Assembly (NCBI RefSeq): GCF_018332715.1
Contig: NZ_BOQP01000067.1
Location: 1 to 64,000 of the forward strand
Length of the DNA stretch: 64,000 nt
Reading direction: 5' to 3'
Origin: Winogradskya consettensis
Lineage (GTDB): Bacteria > Actinomycetota > Actinomycetes > Mycobacteriales > Micromonosporaceae
Part shown: in pieces, positions 48,755 through 58,919 of the stretch
Numbering within the stretch: the first letter of the stretch is position 1
Layout of the letters: every line of letters starts with the position of its first letter
The notes under the pieces: model-generated
The model's database searches: none
Told to the model about the DNA's origin: nothing
What the model saw: only the letters and a program-made list of their open reading frames with translations
Made by a program: the position numbers and the translations under genes

Positions 48755-49447
48755 ATGAACAAGCTCCGCCCCTTCACCGCCGCCACCTTCCTGCTCGGCC
48801 CGGTGATTTACCTCGCCGCCGAAGCGATCACCGCTGCGGCTTGGAAAACACCCCGCTACAGCTACGCCGACAACTGGATCAGCGACCTCGGATCCGCAAA
48901 AGCCGGCGTGTTCCAAGGCCGCGAACTCGACTCACCGCTGCACGTCATCATGAACGCCGGCTTCATCGTTCAGGGCGTCCTCTTCGGGATCGCCACACTG
49001 TTGCTCTCACGGACGACCAGCGGGCGGCCCCGTACCTTCACCGCCGTGACGGGGATCGTGACCATGATCGGTTACATCCTGGTCGGAACCTTCCACGGTT
49101 CCCTGCAGGCACAGCAGAACGGCACGCTCCCCCTGCACTTCACCGGAGCAACGCTGGCGATCCTCGGTGGGAACGTGCTCGCGCTCGTCCTGGGCATCCG
49201 CTGGCGAAAGACTCCCCAGACGCGGCTGATCGGCCTCATCAGCATCGTCCTGGGAGCCTTCGGCCTGGCCTCCGTAACCGCTCTCTTCCTCACCTTCAAT
49301 GCCGGCCTGCCGTCAGGCGCGATTGAACGCTGCTCCGTCTACACCATCGTCATCTGGCAATTCGCCGTCGCCGTCGCACTCCTCCGCAACCGGGCCGCCT
49401 TTGGCGCACCCCGCGTCGCCGCGGCTGGTGCATCCGCAAGCGACTGA
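48755..49447 (+). CDS. DUF998-type membrane protein
   Basis: A 230-residue membrane protein with six helices. It opens with FTAATFLLGPVIYLAAEAITAAAW, followed by SYADNWISDLGSAKAGVFQGRELDSP, which is quoted only in part as NWISDLG, and GYILVGTFHGS, the landmarks of DUF998. The function is unknown. ATG 48755 was chosen, but 48743 is also possible and neither has a strong ribosome site. It follows LtrA by about 100 bases on the same strand. Confidence 0.82.
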   Translation: MNKLRPFTAATFLLGPVIYLAAEAITAAAWKTPRYSYADNWISDLGSAKAGVFQGRELDSPLHVIMNAGFIVQGVLFGIATLLLSRTTSGRPRTFTAVTGIVTMIGYILVGTFHGSLQAQQNGTLPLHFTGATLAILGGNVLALVLGIRWRKTPQTRLIGLISIVLGAFGLASVTALFLTFNAGLPSGAIERCSVYTIVIWQFAVAVALLRNRAAFGAPRVAAAGASASD

Positions 49448-49732
49448 CTCCCGCCATCTCCACAACCCCGATCAACAACGCGTCAATTCAGCGTGCCCGG
49501 CAACGGAAAGTGACCCCGAGGTTCAGGAGGGTTCCGGGATTCCTCGTGCATGCTCCCGGGCTTGTGAGGCGGCGGGGCTGATGTCCGGACTCAGGGTTTC
49601 GGCACAGGCGAGAAACAGTTCGTCGTACGTGTTCGGGGCCATGAAGTCGCGTGGGGTTCCCGCATCGGCGGACAGCAGGAGTGATGCCCTGGTCGACCGC
49701 CCCGCGCAGGACGGCGATCTCGTGGTCCCGGC
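49448..49732. other. Gap with unclear minus-strand frame
   Basis: About 285 bases. A minus-strand frame (49523-49735) reads LLLSADAGTPRDFMAPNTYD and ELFLACAETLSPDISPAAS, which looks protein-like. Just before it another frame reads HEIAVLRGAVDQGIT, reminiscent of the N-terminus of aldo/keto reductases. They cannot be assigned with confidence. Confidence 0.3.
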
Positions 49733-49877
49733 CAACGCCGCGCAGGCTCACGAGGCCCTCGCTCCCCTACGCGACCAGGTCGTGATCGCGACCAAGTTCG
49801 GGTGGCGCATCGAAGGCGGCAAGTCGGTCGGGCTCGACAGCCGGCCCACTGTCAACGTCCCGCAGGTGGCCGCCTGA
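49733..49877 (+). pseudogene. Aldo/keto reductase fragment
   Basis: About 45 residues read AHEALAPLRDQVVIATKFGW and RIEGGKSVGLDSRP before the stop. This is the strand with the catalytic-Lys region of aldo/keto reductases (usually NEELVGEALAPxRDQVVIATKFG). The rest of the barrel is absent on both sides. It is a small leftover of a deleted gene. Confidence 0.6.
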
Positions 49878-50265
49878 CGACCTGCCCGATCCGCGGGCCT
49901 CGCCCGCATCTCCATGCTCCATGCCGACGACACGGGGAGCCGCTCTCATCTGCGTCGAGACAACCAGCCCTGCCGGCCAGTCCGGCCAGTCCGTCATCGA
50001 AGCGGCGCCCACGGCGCCCGGCCGGGCAGTTCAGCGGACATCGTCATCCGTTCGCCGGACAGCGGCACCACGACAACGGACCAGGAAAGCGACCAGCATC
50101 CGCGCATGGCGGGCCGGCGCTCTCGCGAGGCCGACGGCAGGCGCGCACGGTCGTGCAAGCAACGCAGGCAGGTCTTCGGACTCGCTGGCCGCCAACGGGC
50201 CATCGCTTCCCGGAACATCGCGGATCCAGTACTTACTGTAAGTGCTGGCTGAGCCGATGATCCTC
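49878..50265. other. Gap without a gene
   Basis: About 390 bases between the aldo/keto reductase fragment and the zinc-finger gene. Only short Arg/Pro-rich frames are present. I see no recognisable protein, repeat or hairpin. Confidence 0.5.
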
Positions 50266-50955
50266 CTACTCAATCACCAGGTCACAGCGAGCATGTATCG
50301 CCAGTTCGTCGACGGGAACAATCAGCTGATGGCGCCGCACGATGGCGAAACCCAGCATTTCCGCCTCCACCAGTACCCCGCGCACGTCCTCGACGGGCGC
50401 GCCGACTCCGTCCGCCAATCCCTCCAACGTCACCGATAACGTGCCACCCGCCACCCTGGCTCGCCGCACGATTGCCTCCCAGATAGCCAACGTCATGGCA
50501 GAGAACTGCCGCGACGGGCGCACCTCACGACTCTCCGCCAGACTCGGGCTCCGGACACCCAAGCCGGCTCGCGCGTCGCGCGCTTTACCTTGGACAACAG
50601 CAAGAGCTTTCTCGATACGGCCGGCATGCCACGATGCCAACCGTCCATCGCCCAACTGCTCCGACAACTCAAGCAACGCTTGTTCCCAGCCACTGGCGGT
50701 ACGCGGGTACCGCCTTCGTACGACGCGTTCGACAATCCGTTCGGCGGGCTCCGTGCGCACGACGCCGGCCGCTACGTCTGCCTTCAGTCGTCGGCTGGCG
50801 GCACGTACTTCATAGGCACGTTGGCGGCACGATCGATCGCAGTAGCGCACCAGCCGCCCTGTCGGCCGCTGCCGGACCGTGTTGCCGCACCATTGGCACG
50901 GAGTCTGCAATGGCCGGTCAACGGTACCCATCGAACAACGGTAGAGGCGTCTCAT
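50266..50955 (-). CDS. Zinc-finger DNA-binding-like hypothetical protein
   Basis: A 229-residue protein. Near the N-terminus CQWCG ... YCDRSCRQRAYE forms a Cys4 zinc-ribbon-like motif with spacing C-x2-C-x19-C-x3-C, followed by a basic helix. The middle (about 70-150) is helical. The C-terminal part (MTLAIWEAIVRRARVAGGTL then LEGLADGVGAPVEDVRGVL) looks like a winged helix. A nucleic-acid-binding role is inferred. I know similar uncharacterised actinobacterial proteins with the YCxRSCRQRAYE signature but no function. ATG at 50955 or 50931 could start it. Confidence 0.65.
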   Translation of the reverse strand: MRRLYRCSMGTVDRPLQTPCQWCGNTVRQRPTGRLVRYCDRSCRQRAYEVRAASRRLKADVAAGVVRTEPAERIVERVVRRRYPRTASGWEQALLELSEQLGDGRLASWHAGRIEKALAVVQGKARDARAGLGVRSPSLAESREVRPSRQFSAMTLAIWEAIVRRARVAGGTLSVTLEGLADGVGAPVEDVRGVLVEAEMLGFAIVRRHQLIVPVDELAIHARCDLVIE

Positions 50956-50991
50956 CAAACGGGCGACCGCACCACCGGAGATGACGGTATG

Positions 50992-51006
50992 AACGTCACT
51001 GACGTT
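50992..51006. promoter_or_regulatory. AACGTCA-C-TGACGTT palindrome
   Basis: A perfect 15-base palindrome with seven-base arms lies about 37 bases upstream of the zinc-finger gene. Twelve of its bases (AACGTCACTGAC) recur at 51074-51085. Paired copies in a promoter region suggest a regulator binding site, possibly for the adjacent DNA-binding protein itself. Confidence 0.55.
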
Positions 51007-51389
51007 GCGGTAGCCGTGGCAATGCCAGGGGGTGTGCCATGTTCAAGAAGGGGTGTCGTGGATTGTTGACTACAACGTCACTGACCTGGGGTGACACGTA
51101 CCAGGACAATGCATGATTCCCCAAAATTGCAAGGAGAGCTGCCAGCGAGTAGCGAGGCAGCAAAGAAATGTTCGGCTAATTGTCAACGACTCCTGATTCC
51201 GAAGGCTTCACGACGTGTTTTGCGTCGGCTTGGACACCCTCCTCAGTCGAATCGCCTCCGCATGCCGACAGCGGCAACGGCAACGGCAGAGCCCTGAGCT
51301 GGTTCTGCTGAGGCACTTCAGTCGTACTTTGGCCCAGGGTGGGTATACACGGCTTGACAAGATCATTACATCAAACCGGGAGAGCCCTC
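51007..51389. other. Less GC-rich promoter region
   Basis: About 380 bases of lower GC between the zinc-finger gene and the SDR gene. Besides the second palindrome half (51074-51085) it contains a TTGACA at about 51356, a candidate -35 element for the SDR gene. No gene was recognised. Confidence 0.4.
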
Positions 51390-52130
51390 ATGCCTTACGC
51401 CACCACCCGCTCACTGGACGGCACCGTCGTCGCGATCACCGGCGCCAGCGCCGGCATCGGTGCGGCCTCGGCCTACTCACTGGTCGACGCGGGGGCACGG
51501 GTCGCCGTGTCGGCTCGCCGCGAGGACCGTCTCGCCAAGATTGTCAGTGACCTCGGTGAGGACAAGGTCGTACCCGTCGTCGGCGACGTCCGTGACCCCG
51601 CGCTGAGCGACGCCCTGGTCAAGGCGGCCGTCGACAAGTGGGGCCGGCTCGACACGATGGTCGCCAACGCGGGCATCGGCGCGTACGGCGGCATCCTTGA
51701 CCTTGATAACGACACCCTGAGCGAAATGGTGCAGACCAACTACCTGGGCACGGTCTGGAGCGCTCGGTCAGCGGTCAAACAGTTCCGATCGCAGGACGGC
51801 GGCGGTGACATCATCATCCTCTCCTCGGTGGCGGGATTCCGCGGCGGCGCCGACGAGGCCGTCTACGCCGGCACCAAGCACGCCCAGGTGGGGCTGGCCG
51901 GCTCCCTCGACCGCGAGTTGCGAGCCGAAGGCACCCGCGTCACCCTGATCTGCCCGGCCGGAACGGCAACCGAGTTCGCCATCGGCGCGGGCCGCACCGA
52001 AGGCTCCCCGGACCTGGATGCCTACCTGCGTCCCGAGGACGTCGCACACGCGATCCGCGTAGTGCTCGAGCAGCCGCGTTCGGTCCGTACGACGGTATGG
52101 CAGCTTTGGAGCACTGAGCAGCAGAGCTGA
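51390..52130 (+). CDS. Short-chain dehydrogenase/reductase
   Basis: A 246-residue NAD(P)-dependent oxidoreductase of the classical SDR type. VVAITGASAGIGAAS is the cofactor loop, MVANAGIGAYG the NAG motif, ILSSVAGFRGG carries the catalytic Ser, and VYAGTKHAQVG the Tyr and Lys. SARREDRL after strand two suggests NADP preference. The substrate is unknown. ATG 51390 has GGGAGA upstream, and the longer frame from 51339 has no ribosome site. It stands alone. Confidence 0.92.
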   Translation: MPYATTRSLDGTVVAITGASAGIGAASAYSLVDAGARVAVSARREDRLAKIVSDLGEDKVVPVVGDVRDPALSDALVKAAVDKWGRLDTMVANAGIGAYGGILDLDNDTLSEMVQTNYLGTVWSARSAVKQFRSQDGGGDIIILSSVAGFRGGADEAVYAGTKHAQVGLAGSLDRELRAEGTRVTLICPAGTATEFAIGAGRTEGSPDLDAYLRPEDVAHAIRVVLEQPRSVRTTVWQLWSTEQQS

Positions 52131-52198
52131 GGGCGGCGCCTGATCGCCGGTGGCCCGTGGGCGCGCAGCGGCAGCAGGGCGTCGAGGTCGGTCATCGG

Positions 52199-53195
<997 letters not shown>

Positions 53196-53268
53196 CGCGT
53201 ATGGCTGGGTATGGATCTCGGGTTGACGATCATGCGTCGAGGTGCTGTCCAGCGGGCATACCGGTGGC

Positions 53269-53778
53269 GTGGGTCAACTGCGTACGTCACCGCCACCGCT
53301 TCAGGGCCGGGAACTGCACGCCTGGGTGCTGCAATCGAGTACTGAGCTGAAGGCACTGCGGGCAGCATTGCATCAGACGGTGCACAAGCATCCCTCGGTA
53401 GCTGACCAGTGCACAGATCACGTGCTCGAACAGATGCTCCTGGTGGTGACCGAGTTGGCGTCGAATGCGATCAAGCACGGGCTGCCACCGACCGAGGTGC
53501 GATTGTCCTGCACGGACGAGCAGTTCATCCTCGATGTCGCCGACCACGATCTGAGCAGCGTGCCCGAACTGGCGGACACCCGGCCTGTCGATGCTGGCGG
53601 GCGCGGCCTGAAGCTGGCGCTGTCGTTGTCGCTGGACGTCGGCTGGTATGCCACCGACTCCACCAAGCACGTCTGGGCGTCGTTCCCCATTGCAGGCGTG
53701 ACCCTGCCCAGACGAAGCCTATTTCAGAGTTCACGCGTGGCGGCGAAGCGTCCGTACACGTGGGGTGGAACTGGATGA
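53269..53778 (+). CDS. Anti-sigma-type ATP-binding protein
   Basis: A protein of about 169 residues with the GHKL ATPase fold of RsbW-like regulators: LEQMLLVVTELASNAIKHG is the N-box, LDVADHDLSSVPEL stands in place of the usual DxGxG loop, and DAGGRGLKLALSLSLDVGWY the G2 region. The G1 box is poorly kept, so ATP binding may be weak. Such proteins act as anti-sigma or kinase-like switches with STAS partners. GTG 53269 is chosen, and 53242 is also possible. It starts where the broken aminotransferase has lost its N-terminus. Confidence 0.75.
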   Translation: MGQLRTSPPPLQGRELHAWVLQSSTELKALRAALHQTVHKHPSVADQCTDHVLEQMLLVVTELASNAIKHGLPPTEVRLSCTDEQFILDVADHDLSSVPELADTRPVDAGGRGLKLALSLSLDVGWYATDSTKHVWASFPIAGVTLPRRSLFQSSRVAAKRPYTWGGTG

Positions 53779-53819
53779 CCCGGACCGCATCCTCGACCTC
53801 GTGGGGTCTCCCCGGCCGG

Positions 53820-54270
53820 GGCCGCGCCCGCCTCGACGAGCTCACGCCGGGCGGCCGGCAGCACGCCGCCCTCGCCGGGGGCATCGCCGCCGGCCCGGGG
53901 TACTGCCGGTCGACGAGCCCACGGGCCGCCTCGACACGTCGGCAGCAACGAGGTGCCGGCCGCCCTCGAAACCGTCGACCAGGAACGGCACACCACCATC
54001 GTCTTCACCTTCGACAACGAGGTCGGCGCGCACCTCGACTATGCGGTGACCATCCGGGTCTGCCGGGTCGATGCCGAGGGCCGCGATGGTCAGGACTTCG
54101 CCGTGGTCGCCAGCGACGGCACCGTCCAGCTGCCGCCCGAGGTGCTCGGCAACTTCCCGCCCGGCATCATGTTCACCGTCGACCGCGAGAACGGCACCTC
54201 GCCCTCGTGCCCGGCGGCACCGAAGCCGCCTCCTGACGGGGTGTCGTCTAGGGCCACTACGCGGCGGTGA
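53820..54270 (+). pseudogene. ABC transporter ATPase remnant
   Basis: Three frames in turn give LDELTPGGRQHAALAGGIAA (signature motif region), VDEPTGRLDTSA (Walker B and D-loop) and ALETVDQERHTTIVFTFDNE followed by AVTIRVCRVDAEGR. A small C-terminal extension, VASDGTVQLPPEVLGNFPPG, follows. The N-terminal Walker A part is absent and at least two frameshifts separate the pieces. It was probably an MacB/LolD-like export ATPase. Confidence 0.75.
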
Positions 54271-54648
54271 CCCGGGACGAAGAGGTCCGGGCTCGGGGTC
54301 ACCGGACCCCTCCGCCGGTCAGACCGGTGATCCCCGGTGGCGTGTGTTACCACCGAGATGATCAGCAGCGTCCAACGACAGGCCTCCCGGCGCTCACCCG
54401 AGATCAGCCCGGTTTAAGATCATCTATTGGGTGCTGCCCAACAACAACCCGGGCCTTTCCGGAATCGGCGACCAGCGGCGGGCCGTGTTCAGCGATGACG
54501 GCTAACAACTGACAAACTGTTAATCAGAGTGTCCACAGTGAATAAGCCTCCCCGCCGCGTATGGCGAGGTCGGGGTACGGAAACGGGTCGAGATCGCGTC
54601 CTGGGCTTCCGCTCCGGTCTGCAGGCCGACTCACCGCAATTCCGGTGA
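54271..54648. other. Gap without a gene
   Basis: About 380 bases between convergent units. The segment 54400-54540 is relatively AT-rich. No gene, repeat or clear terminator hairpin was recognised. Confidence 0.5.
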
Positions 54649-55773
54649 TCAGCCGACCCGATGCGGTATTCGGGCCTGGCCCCGAGCGACCGGCACGGCT
54701 CGTCCGACGGCCGGCGGCCGGACACCCACCTGCCTCGTCTGCACCGGAATGCCGACCGGCATCGCCACCATCCCGATCGCCTTCGGCCAGATGTACAGCG
54801 GCGCGTCCCCGGTCAGGTCGGCGACCGGCGCCGGACCGGTTACGGCGGCGATGAGCAGCCCGCCCAGAATGGTGGCGCAGGCCGCCCATGCGGTCGTGGT
54901 CAGCCGTTCGCCGAGGATGAGGGTGCTCAGCAGGGTCGCGGCCAGCGGCTCCCCCAGGCTCAGAGTGCCGGCAAGGTTCGCACTGACACTTTGCAGGCCC
55001 TTGGTGTACAGGGCGTAGACCGCACCCGTGGTGATCAGGCCGAGCCAGGCTATGAGCAGCACGGTACGCGGCTGACCGACCTCCCCGGCATCGGTGAGCA
55101 TGGCGGGCGCGAGCACGACCGCCCCGATCAGCATCGTCAGACCGGTGGAGACGTGCACGTCCGGGACGTCGGTCGACAACCGCTTCGACAGGACGGTGTA
55201 ACCGGCGAAGATGGCACCGGCCAGAACCCCCCAGAGGAGGCCGACCGGATTGACCCGGGCGCCGGCGCCGGGCAGTAACAGCAGGACGGACCCGGCCACG
55301 GCGACACCGGAACCCAGCATCCAGTTGCGGGTGAGCGGCTCACCGTCGACACGTCGCGCCGCGATCCCGGAGAACAGCGGCACCGTCGCCACCGCCACGA
55401 CGGTGCCCATCGCGCCACCGGTCAGCGATACCGCCATCAGGAAACTGAACTGGTAGCCGGCGCTCAGCACCCCGGTCGCGACCACGTTCGTCCACACCCG
55501 GCGACCCCGCAGCGATTGGAATGCCTCAAGGTCGCGCAGAGCCATCGCGGTGAGGGCCAGCCCGCCGATCAGGTGGCGCCAACCGGCCAGCGCCGCGGGC
55601 CCGATCGTGTCGCCGATGAGCACCTGGGCGGGGCCGATCGTTCCGCCCAGAACCATCGCCGCCAGCACGAACGCGGAACCCCGCCCGGAGCTCCGGAGAC
55701 CGACCGGTGGCCGGGCCGCCGGCGGGGACGGCCGGCGTACGGGGCGGCCCGCGGGGGCGGGTGTCGATGTCAT
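54649..55773 (-). CDS. EamA/DMT-superfamily transporter
   Basis: A 374-residue membrane protein with ten helices in two EamA repeats: the first begins SAFVLAAMVLGGTIGPAQVL and the second VGLLWGVLAGAIFAGYTVLS. GTLSLGEPLAATLLSTLILGERL is the conserved end of the second repeat. It should export a small metabolite or amino acid. The first 30 residues are Pro-rich, and the last 60 (after PAPVADLTGD) are polar and unusual for the family, perhaps a read-through past the original end. It is transcribed alone. Confidence 0.85.
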   Translation of the reverse strand: MTSTPAPAGRPVRRPSPPAARPPVGLRSSGRGSAFVLAAMVLGGTIGPAQVLIGDTIGPAALAGWRHLIGGLALTAMALRDLEAFQSLRGRRVWTNVVATGVLSAGYQFSFLMAVSLTGGAMGTVVAVATVPLFSGIAARRVDGEPLTRNWMLGSGVAVAGSVLLLLPGAGARVNPVGLLWGVLAGAIFAGYTVLSKRLSTDVPDVHVSTGLTMLIGAVVLAPAMLTDAGEVGQPRTVLLIAWLGLITTGAVYALYTKGLQSVSANLAGTLSLGEPLAATLLSTLILGERLTTTAWAACATILGGLLIAAVTGPAPVADLTGDAPLYIWPKAIGMVAMPVGIPVQTRQVGVRPPAVGRAVPVARGQARIPHRVG

Positions 55774-56342
55774 GGTTCAGATCATGGTGATGGCGGACCC
55801 GTGTGGCTTCGGTCCGCAGGCCCGGGCCGGGTCGGCGGCAGGAGGAGATCCTCGGCCGCGGTCTCCTCCGAATGGCGGAGATCATCACCCGCCCCGTACT
55901 GCTCTCGGTGGCGGGCAGGGAGACTTCTGATCCCTCGGAACGTCGACATTGATTTCACCAGCGTCGTCGGTGATGCCTGTCTGCCCGCGGTTACCGTTGC
56001 CTTCATGGTGGCGGTGCCGGTTACGGCGCTATGAGATCCGATGTGGACGCGGGGCGAGGCGCCGGGTAAGACGGCATTCCACGATCAAATGCTCGACCCG
56101 CGTCTCGCCATGTTGTCCTGACTGCCGCTTCAAATGCCACCGCTACCAGCCGAAGCAGACACGATGGCAGAAGAAGGTCAGCCGCTCCATGGTCGAACGC
56201 GCCAACGCCACCCTCGAACTTGACAATTTCTACCAAACTGTGGCGCGCCCACGGCGAGAGCCCGGCTACGCAGGATGAAAAGGGCACCGATCGGTGCTGG
56301 ACGGAGATCACCGGCGCCGTCCTCCAACGATCGGTGGAGCCG
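55774..56342. other. Gap with possible transposase scrap
   Basis: About 570 bases. Near 56140-56275 a plus-strand frame reads QPKQTRWQKKVSRSMVERAN and LELDNFYQTVARPRRE, which might be a piece of a transposase or other lost gene but cannot be assigned. The rest is unremarkable. Confidence 0.3.
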
Positions 56343-57512
56343 CTACCGGGCCGGCTCCGCCAGGGGCAGGTCGGCGACCACCTGCCAGCCCCCGTCGGGC
56401 TCGGGTCCGGCGGCGAACCGCCCGCCCAGCAACTGCACCCGCTCACCCATGCCGACCAACCCGAAGCCGCCGCCGTAGCGCTGGGGTTGCGCGCCGGGCC
56501 GGCCGTCATTGCGGATGGTGACCCGTACGATCCCCTCTCCCGCCGACACCGTCACGGCGATCTCCCGGGCCCCGGCGGCGTGCCGGCGGGCGTTGGTCAC
56601 CGACTCCTGCACCAGCCTCAGCACCGACGTCGCGATCACGGCCGGGATCGAATCGGCCGCGGCGATCGACAGGCGAACCGGCGTGCCACCCGGCGGGGTC
56701 GCCGTGGCAGCGCGCAGGTCGGCGTCGAGGTCCATGGGCCGAGCCGGTGCGCCGCCGTCCGGTTCGCCCTCGCGCAGCACCGAGACCATCCGGCGCAGCG
56801 CGGCCAGCGCGTCGGTCCCGGCCTCCTCGGCCAGGGCCAGCAGCCGGGCCCCTGCCTCGGGGCCGGGCATCACCTGGGCGGCCTGCGCCTGCACGACTAC
56901 CCCGCCGATGTGGTGGGCGACCACGTCGTGCAACTCCCGCGCCAGCCCGACGCGTTCCCGGTACCGCGCCGCCGCGACCGCGTTTCGAGTGGCGCGGGCC
57001 GCCGCGCTGTCGCGGCCACGCAGATACCGCCCGACGGCCACCGGCGTGAGCACGACGACGACGAGGACGGCGAGGGTGACGGCCGTCTCCAGGAGCGAGG
57101 GGACCCGCCTCGGCCATCCACCCCGGATCAGCTCCGCGGCGCCCTCCGCGACGGTCAGCAGGCTTACCAGAGCGGCCGCGGTGAGGGCCGGGATCGCCCG
57201 CACCACCTCGACGACGATCGCCGCCACCGCGACGACCTCGGTCACCGCAATCGGGCCGGGCATGTGTGCTCCGGCCAGGTGCACGACCACCGAGGAGACG
57301 ATCAGCAGACCAGCCGTGGCCAGGCCCGCCCGGACCGGCGACCGTGGTGCCAGTACCGCTGTGACGATCAGCGGTGCGGCGCACGGCAGCACCCACCACT
57401 CGTCGTCGTACGCGCTGTCCCAGCCCAGAGGCAGGTCGAACAGCAGCAGCCCGCACAGCAACAGCGCGATCAGCCAGCTCCGGTGCAACCGCCACACCCG
57501 TCCGCGTTCCAA
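56343..57512 (-). CDS. NarL-type sensor histidine kinase (first of pair)
   Basis: A 389-residue kinase with about five N-terminal helices (about 12-165) and little extracytoplasmic loop, so it may sense within the membrane. The HisKA_3 box VGLARELHDVVAHHIGGVVV carries His195, the N-box is ESVTNARRHAAG, and the G-boxes are RNDGRP and GGGFGLVGMGERVQLLGG. It is divergent from a second kinase of the same layout, with a palindrome (57522-57539) between them. It has no regulator of its own and probably signals to the one at 58920. Confidence 0.92.
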   Translation of the reverse strand: MERGRVWRLHRSWLIALLLCGLLLFDLPLGWDSAYDDEWWVLPCAAPLIVTAVLAPRSPVRAGLATAGLLIVSSVVVHLAGAHMPGPIAVTEVVAVAAIVVEVVRAIPALTAAALVSLLTVAEGAAELIRGGWPRRVPSLLETAVTLAVLVVVVLTPVAVGRYLRGRDSAAARATRNAVAAARYRERVGLARELHDVVAHHIGGVVVQAQAAQVMPGPEAGARLLALAEEAGTDALAALRRMVSVLREGEPDGGAPARPMDLDADLRAATATPPGGTPVRLSIAAADSIPAVIATSVLRLVQESVTNARRHAAGAREIAVTVSAGEGIVRVTIRNDGRPGAQPQRYGGGFGLVGMGERVQLLGGRFAAGPEPDGGWQVVADLPLAEPAR

Positions 57513-57521
57513 GGGGTCTCC

Positions 57522-57539
57522 TCACCGGCTGACCGGTGA
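57522..57539. promoter_or_regulatory. TCACCGG-CTGA-CCGGTGA palindrome
   Basis: Perfect seven-base arms around a four-base centre, ten bases upstream of the minus-strand kinase start and about 155 before the plus-strand kinase. A palindrome between divergent signalling genes is a candidate site for their shared response regulator. Its closeness to the minus-strand start would favour repression of that gene. Confidence 0.55.
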
Positions 57540-57693
57540 TAGTAGACACAAGACCCCGAGGTAAGGCCAGCGCATGTGCGCAACCTCGCGTGGTTGTCGC
57601 GGCATTGAACGGTCTCCGCGCATTTCCCCGGCGGCGGATGATTTCCTCCCTTCGGGGGAGGACAGCGCGGGGCCCGTCGCCGACACTGACCCG

Positions 57694-58878
57694 GTGACCG
57701 AGCCGAGGCGGGACTGGATCGACCGGCGATGGCCGCGCGTTGTGATGCTGGCCGTCCTGTTGGCCACGGACCTGCTGTCCATCGAAGCCTGGGACCAGGT
57801 CCATGGTCGATGGGTGCTGGTCAGCGCACTGCTGGTCGGCGGGCTCGCCGTGCTGGCCGATGACCGGCCGGTGCGGGCTGCGCTCGCCGCCGCCGGCGTC
57901 CTGACCGCCGGGTCGGTCGGGTTGTGGCTGACCGGCTACCTGGCCACGGCCGCGGTGGGAACGCTGACCGCCGCCGAGTGCGGCGCCACGGCGGTCCTGA
58001 TCGTCGCCGTCCTTCGCCGGCGGAGCCCGCGGTCCGCCGCCGCCCCGATCGGAGCGCTGCTGTTCGGTGTCGCGGTGGCACAGTCGCTGCGGTTGCCGTA
58101 CGCGCTCACTTTCCCCGTGGTGTGGTGGTACAGCCTGGCCCAGATCGTGGTGTTCGTGGTGGTGAGCGTGCTCGTCGGTGTCTACTTGCGGCACCGCGAC
58201 CAGGCGCAGGTACGCGCGGCCCAACAGGCCGACCTGGCGGCCCGACAGCGGGAACGGCTGGTCCTGGCCCGGGAACTGCACGACGTGGTGGCGCACCAGG
58301 TCGGCGCGATGGTGGTTCAGGCCCAGGCGGCCCAGGCGGTGCTCGCGGACGATCCCGGGGCCGGCCGCCGGGCACTGCCCACCATCGAGACCGCCGGCCG
58401 GGAAGCTCTGGACGCGATGCGCCGACTGGTCACCACGATGCGTGATGTCGAGGCGTCCGGCACCGGCCATAGCGGCCCGCCGACGCAAACCGCCGACCTG
58501 CTGGCCGACCTGCGGGCGGCCGTGGCGGCCCCACCCGATGACGGCCCGCCGGTGCGGCTGACCACCGACCTCGCCGAACCGGTACCGGCCGAGATCGCCG
58601 GGTCGGTGCTCCGCGTGGTCCGGGAGGCTACGGCCAACGCTCGGCGACACGCCGCCGAGCCCCACGGGATCGAGGTGTCGGTCCGGGCCGGCGACGGCGT
58701 CCTGCGCGTACACGTCGCCGACGACGGGACCGGCAGGCGGCCGAGACCGATCGACGAGGGCTACGGTCTAGTCGGCGTACGGGAACGGGTAGAGTTGCTC
58801 GGCGGCAGCTTCTCAGCAGGTCACGACGCTGATGTCGGCGGCTGGCAGGTGACGGCTGAGATCCCGCTGCACGGTTGA
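57694..58878 (+). CDS. NarL-type sensor histidine kinase (second of pair)
   Basis: A protein of about 394 residues with five or six N-terminal helices (about 14-165). The HisKA_3 box LVLARELHDVVAHQVGAMVV carries His196, the N-box is EATANARRHAAE, and the ATP-lid is DEGYGLVGVRERVELLGGSF. It resembles the divergent kinase throughout, so the two are paralogues. The GTG at 57694 is the best fit to the membrane region, although a longer frame from 57574 exists and no strong ribosome site settles it. The response regulator follows after 41 bases. Confidence 0.9.
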   Translation: MTEPRRDWIDRRWPRVVMLAVLLATDLLSIEAWDQVHGRWVLVSALLVGGLAVLADDRPVRAALAAAGVLTAGSVGLWLTGYLATAAVGTLTAAECGATAVLIVAVLRRRSPRSAAAPIGALLFGVAVAQSLRLPYALTFPVVWWYSLAQIVVFVVVSVLVGVYLRHRDQAQVRAAQQADLAARQRERLVLARELHDVVAHQVGAMVVQAQAAQAVLADDPGAGRRALPTIETAGREALDAMRRLVTTMRDVEASGTGHSGPPTQTADLLADLRAAVAAPPDDGPPVRLTTDLAEPVPAEIAGSVLRVVREATANARRHAAEPHGIEVSVRAGDGVLRVHVADDGTGRRPRPIDEGYGLVGVRERVELLGGSFSAGHDADVGGWQVTAEIPLHG

Positions 58879-58919
58879 GACACCGCGCCGCCACGCCCGA
58901 CTCGAGGAGCTCCAGAACC

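Noticed and set aside
56506-58713. Minus-strand open frame of 735 codons
   Set aside because: It runs antisense through the second kinase gene and out of frame through the first. Composition is Arg/Gly/His-rich and matches no family.
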